22,222 bases of DNA from Thermosulfurimonas sp. (GTDB lineage: Bacteria; Desulfobacterota; Thermodesulfobacteria; Thermodesulfobacteriales; Thermodesulfobacteriaceae), in NCBI GenBank assembly GCA_015487645.1, contig WFPH01000029.1:1-22222 (forward strand). Direction: 5' to 3'. Positions 21,156 through 22,222 of this stretch are shown in pieces (position 1 is the first letter of the stretch; every line of letters starts with the position of its first letter). The translations under genes were made by a program, and so were the position numbers. The notes beneath the pieces were generated by a model. It was not told where the DNA came from. It did no database searches and saw nothing but the letters and a program-made list of their open reading frames with translations.

Positions 21156-22222
21156 ATGCCCCAGCACTCAAGAAAACTGGCCCTCGCCTTCCTCTTCATC
21201 CTTTTAATGGTTCTCCTTCTGGCCTTGGCTCGTTTCCTCTGGCACCGGCATCTTTACGCCGTGACCAACGCCGTCTTTGTGGAAACCGACCGCCTGGTCC
21301 TAGTCTCCTTTGACAAGGTAAACGGAAGGATAAAAAAGCTCACCAAGGAGGAGGGGGCGCGGGTTTCGGAAGGGGAGATCCTGGCCGAACTTGACGACAC
21401 CACCTATGCCTTGAGGGTCAAGAACTTAACGGAAACCTTAAGGGCCATGCGGAAAAAGGCCGAGGCCCTGGCCATCGAGATCGAAAGACTCAGAAAGGAG
21501 CTAACCCTTAGGGAGGCCCGGGTGGAAAACGAAATCGAAAGGTTTCAGGCCGAAAGGGAGGCCCTGAAAAATGAACTTGCGGCCCTTGAGGTGGATTTAT
21601 CCCTGGCCGAGCGGGACTTCAAACGTTTCAAACGCCTCTTTTCGGAAAAACTGATCCCGGAGCATCGCTTCGAGGAGGTTGAGAACAAAGTGCTCGGGCT
21701 CCGGGAGAAAAGAAAGGCCCTTCTGGCCCGGATAGATGCCCTTTCAGCCGCCATCCGCGCCACGCAGAAGGAAAAAGAAATCGTAAAAAACCAGGAAAAA
21801 CTCGTTCGCGAAAAAGAAAAGGAACTTTCGGCCTTAAAGGCTCAGATCAAGGCCCAACGCCAGGCCCTCTCCGAGGCCCGCACCCTTCTTTCCTACTGCA
21901 AACTTAAAAGTCCGGTCTCGGGCTATATTGCCAAACGCTTCCACGCCGAAGGCGACGTGGTGGCCCCGGGGGAGCCGGTTTACGCGGTGGTGGATTTCTC
22001 CAAACTGTATGTCCTGGTTCTTCTTGAGGAAACCAAGCTTCGGGGCGTAAAACCCGGCTGTGAGGCCAAAATAAAGATCGACGCCTATCCCGGGGTGGAG
22101 TTCCGCGGGGTGGTCACCGCCGTGCTCCTGGCCACCGCCGCCAAGTTTGCCCTGGTTCCGCGGGATATTTCCGCCGGAGAATTCACCAAGGTGGCCCAGA
22201 GGGTCCCGGTAAAGATCAAAAT
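21156..22222 (+). CDS. EmrA/HlyD-type membrane fusion protein, 3' end beyond the window
   Basis: The frame is open from ATG 21156 to the edge (355 codons seen). Residues 9-28 are a single N-terminal membrane anchor. Residues about 51-81 are the first half of a lipoyl-like domain (V-N-G-R-I-K-K-L, G-A-R-V-S-E-G-E-I-L-A-E-L-D). Residues about 85-248 are a long coiled-coil hairpin rich in Glu, Lys and Arg, and about 252-282 the second lipoyl half (S-P-V-S-G-Y-I-A, E-G-D-V-V-A-P-G). A beta-barrel domain follows, ending at the edge with F-T-K-V-A-Q-R-V-P-V-K-I, an EmrA-like segment. It would be the periplasmic adaptor of a multidrug or solute exporter; the transporter gene should lie just to the right. 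Confidence 0.9.
   Translation, partial: MPQHSRKLALAFLFILLMVLLLALARFLWHRHLYAVTNAVFVETDRLVLVSFDKVNGRIKKLTKEEGARVSEGEILAELDDTTYALRVKNLTETLRAMRKKAEALAIEIERLRKELTLREARVENEIERFQAEREALKNELAALEVDLSLAERDFKRFKRLFSEKLIPEHRFEEVENKVLGLREKRKALLARIDALSAAIRATQKEKEIVKNQEKLVREKEKELSALKAQIKAQRQALSEARTLLSYCKLKSPVSGYIAKRFHAEGDVVAPGEPVYAVVDFSKLYVLVLLEETKLRGVKPGCEAKIKIDAYPGVEFRGVVTAVLLATAAKFALVPRDISAGEFTKVAQRVPVKIK

Noticed and set aside
1..22222. CRISPR arrays, IS elements, prophage, tRNA or rRNA genes
   Set aside because: No regularly spaced repeats, transposase or integrase motifs, terminal inverted repeats or recognisable structural RNA sequences were seen on either strand by eye.

Overview
The window looks like chromosome from a thermophilic, anaerobic sulfur-metabolising bacterium. 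The best guess is a Thermodesulfobacteriota member close to the sulfur disproportionators (Thermosulfurimonas / Caldimicrobium type). This rests on four things read by eye: a complete YedE-TusA-DsrE sulfur-handling cluster, a split-Soret-type cytochrome c, a siroheme decarboxylase (alternative haem pathway), and proteins rich in Glu, Lys and Arg with very tight gene packing. No rRNA, tRNA, CRISPR array, transposase or phage gene was seen, and no database was searched.

Layout. (1) 1-1457, minus: an exported M16 zinc peptidase that runs off the left edge as its second M16 module begins. (2) 1666-3450, plus: promoter, a DUF3034-like outer-membrane barrel, a Tat-exported split-Soret cytochrome, and a terminator. 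(3) 3545-6084, plus: a CRP/FNR-like site and promoter, then five genes: YedE/YeeE permease, TusA, DsrE-like protein, a 121-aa protein and a 59-aa protein. Each of the last four has a near-perfect Shine-Dalgarno. The unit ends in a perfect GC-rich palindrome. The set matches the 'YTD' cluster linked to sulfur disproportionation. (4) 9941-6086, minus: a three-gene operon of a GGDEF protein, a degenerate acyl-CoA synthetase fused to a GNAT acetyltransferase, and hypoxanthine phosphoribosyltransferase. (5) 10009-12159, plus: trpE-trpG, whose 3' end overlaps that of a convergent gene. (6) 13099-12119, minus: a single-chain AhbA-AhbB siroheme decarboxylase. (7) 13154-21128, plus: seven overlapping genes encoding a DUF362 ferredoxin-like protein, an MNT nucleotidyltransferase, a HEPN RNase, an Smr protein, a THEP1-thymidylate kinase fusion, a cyclophilin-like protein and a 1353-aa SNF2 ATPase. 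(8) 21156 to the end, plus: an EmrA/HlyD-type membrane fusion protein, cut by the right edge.

How the parts fit. Regions 2 and 3 look like one sulfur and electron-transfer neighbourhood. A barrel and a periplasmic redox protein sit beside a permease that could bring in thiosulfate or another sulfur species and hand it to cytoplasmic TusA/DsrE carriers. The siroheme decarboxylase suits an organism making haem for c-type cytochromes from siroheme. The long plus operon mixes nucleotide metabolism, nucleic-acid enzymes and an embedded HEPN/MNT toxin-antitoxin pair; its common purpose is not known. By rough hand counts the left ~10 kb is nearer 50% GC and the right ~12 kb nearer 60%.
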